Assembly (NCBI GenBank): GCA_902476665.1 | Contig: CABSEO010000123.1 | Coordinates: 1 to 6,233, forward strand | Origin: an uncultured Emergencia sp. | GTDB taxonomy: Bacteria > Bacillota > Clostridia > Peptostreptococcales > Anaerovoracaceae | DNA length: 6,233 nucleotides | Reading direction: 5' to 3' | Shown: piece after piece, positions 5,582-6,233 of the stretch | How positions within the stretch are numbered: the stretch's first letter is position 1 | Layout: each line of letters starts with the position of its first letter | Translations under genes and position numbers: made by a program | Notes under the pieces: model-generated | The model's input: only the letters and a program-made list of their open reading frames with translations | Told to the model about the DNA's origin: nothing | The model's database searches: none

Positions 5582-6233
5582 ATGCTCAAAAGAAAGAAAA
5601 TATTCGCAATATGTGCGGCAACATTTATTCTGGCGCCTGTAGCTGTCTATGCATCGGACGCGCCTACAGATGAAGGACAGTATATCTGGCAGGATGAGAA
5701 CGGAGATTTCTGGTATCGCAATGGTACAGAAGACGAATATATCGGGGAAGGGAATTACGGACAGGATCCTGACAGCGGAGAATGGATGGAAGCCAATAAT
5801 GCAGGATGGACAGAAGAGGAAGGCTATTTTGAGCCCCATTATCACTATGACGGAAAGGGTGGTGTGTGGTTTGAACAGGGGGATGATGATTACTATATCG
5901 GATCCACAGACCAGTATTATATTGATGATAATGGACAGCTTTGTGAAATCTCAGGGAAGGCCTCAGGAGATCATGGGGCAGACACAGCTTCGGAGACGTC
6001 AGCCGGTGATTCAGAGGATCAGGAAGCAGAAAAAACAGGAGAGCTTTACATGCTGGCAGATTTCAAACTGCAAGATACGATCATGGAATCTATGCCAGAT
6101 GGTAAATTAGGTTATTCAGAGATTCGTTCTGTTAATGAAAATAAAAGCATGGCGGTTCTTTTAAAAGTAAAAAATGAACCTGAAAATACCTTTTCCACAC
6201 CAGAGGATTTCATGGCAGAATATTACCCGGGCA
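5582..6233 (+). CDS. Secreted acidic aromatic-rich protein, unknown function (3' end beyond window)
   Basis: An open frame of at least 217 codons with no stop before the right edge. It begins with a Sec signal peptide: MLKRKK, a hydrophobic core at residues 7-22 and a likely signal peptidase I site after VYA (24/25). The Cys at 11 lacks a lipobox, so it is not a lipoprotein. The mature part is acidic and rich in Gly, Tyr and Trp. Two 12-residue copies of W-[YF]-x-x-G-x-x-D-x-Y-I-G occur at 44-55 and 96-107, in WQDENG/YIDDNG surroundings that recall the aromatic-glycine repeats of surface proteins without matching a wall-binding repeat I can name. Residues 125-153 form an acidic Ser/Thr/Glu linker, and from about 155 a different, apparently folded domain begins (LYMLADFKLQDTIMESMPDG). 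I do not recognise the family. It may be regulated by the LuxR-type protein upstream, on position only. Confidence 0.85.
   Translation, partial: MLKRKKIFAICAATFILAPVAVYASDAPTDEGQYIWQDENGDFWYRNGTEDEYIGEGNYGQDPDSGEWMEANNAGWTEEEGYFEPHYHYDGKGGVWFEQGDDDYYIGSTDQYYIDDNGQLCEISGKASGDHGADTASETSAGDSEDQEAEKTGELYMLADFKLQDTIMESMPDGKLGYSEIRSVNENKSMAVLLKVKNEPENTFSTPEDFMAEYYPG

Noticed and set aside
5495..5845. Minus-strand open frame of 116 codons with hydrophobic stretches
   Set aside because: It is antisense to the signal-peptide protein and the LuxR downstream gap, has no RBS, and its hydrophobicity is the reverse reading of acidic/aromatic codons.
5649..6110. Plus-strand 153-codon frame inside the secreted-protein gene
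   Set aside because: It is in another frame of a gene with a signal peptide and strong RBS, has a basic, low-complexity composition and no RBS of its own.

Overview
The window looks like chromosomal DNA from a low-to-moderate GC, Gram-positive anaerobe of the Clostridia, most likely a gut Lachnospiraceae member. This rests on the strong GGAGG-type ribosome sites, the protein types (a Csp-like subtilase, a BaiA-like dehydrogenase, a ferredoxin with four cluster motifs, a MalT-type LuxR regulator) and general protein style. It is an inference, because no rRNA or other marker gene is present. I see no rRNA, tRNA, CRISPR array, insertion sequence or phage gene.

Layout, left to right. (1) The C-terminal end of an S8 subtilisin-like protease (1-341, +) enters from the left. 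It overlaps tail-to-tail with (2) a short-chain dehydrogenase on the minus strand (293-1028). That gene is broken by a frameshift near 819-833, so its Rossmann N-terminus and its catalytic part lie in different frames. (3) A 217-bp divergent intergenic region carries a near-consensus promoter for the dehydrogenase with the 19-bp spacer typical of MerR-controlled promoters, a perfect 9-bp inverted repeat about midway between the two promoters, and direct repeats around the -10 of the next gene. (4) A MerR-family regulator (1246-2286, +) has an unassigned C-terminal domain of about 230 residues. (5) A small ferredoxin (2405-2785, +) has its own promoter with a dyad across the spacer and -10, and a clear terminator. 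(6) An 850-residue MalT/LAL-type ATPase-LuxR regulator (2942-5494, +) starts at TTG. (7) After an AT-rich dyad and a terminator-like hairpin comes a secreted acidic, aromatic-rich protein (5582 onward, +) that runs off the right edge.

How they may work together. The MerR gene and the dehydrogenase look like a classic divergent regulator-target pair, now possibly uncoupled by the broken target. The ferredoxin is a single-gene unit; no redox partner enzyme is in the window. The LuxR-type regulator lies just upstream of the secreted protein and is a candidate regulator of it, on position alone. I found no convincing new multi-gene system. The most interesting items are the regulatory architecture of the 1029-1245 region, the broken dehydrogenase, the dyad in the ferredoxin promoter and the unrecognised secreted repeat protein.
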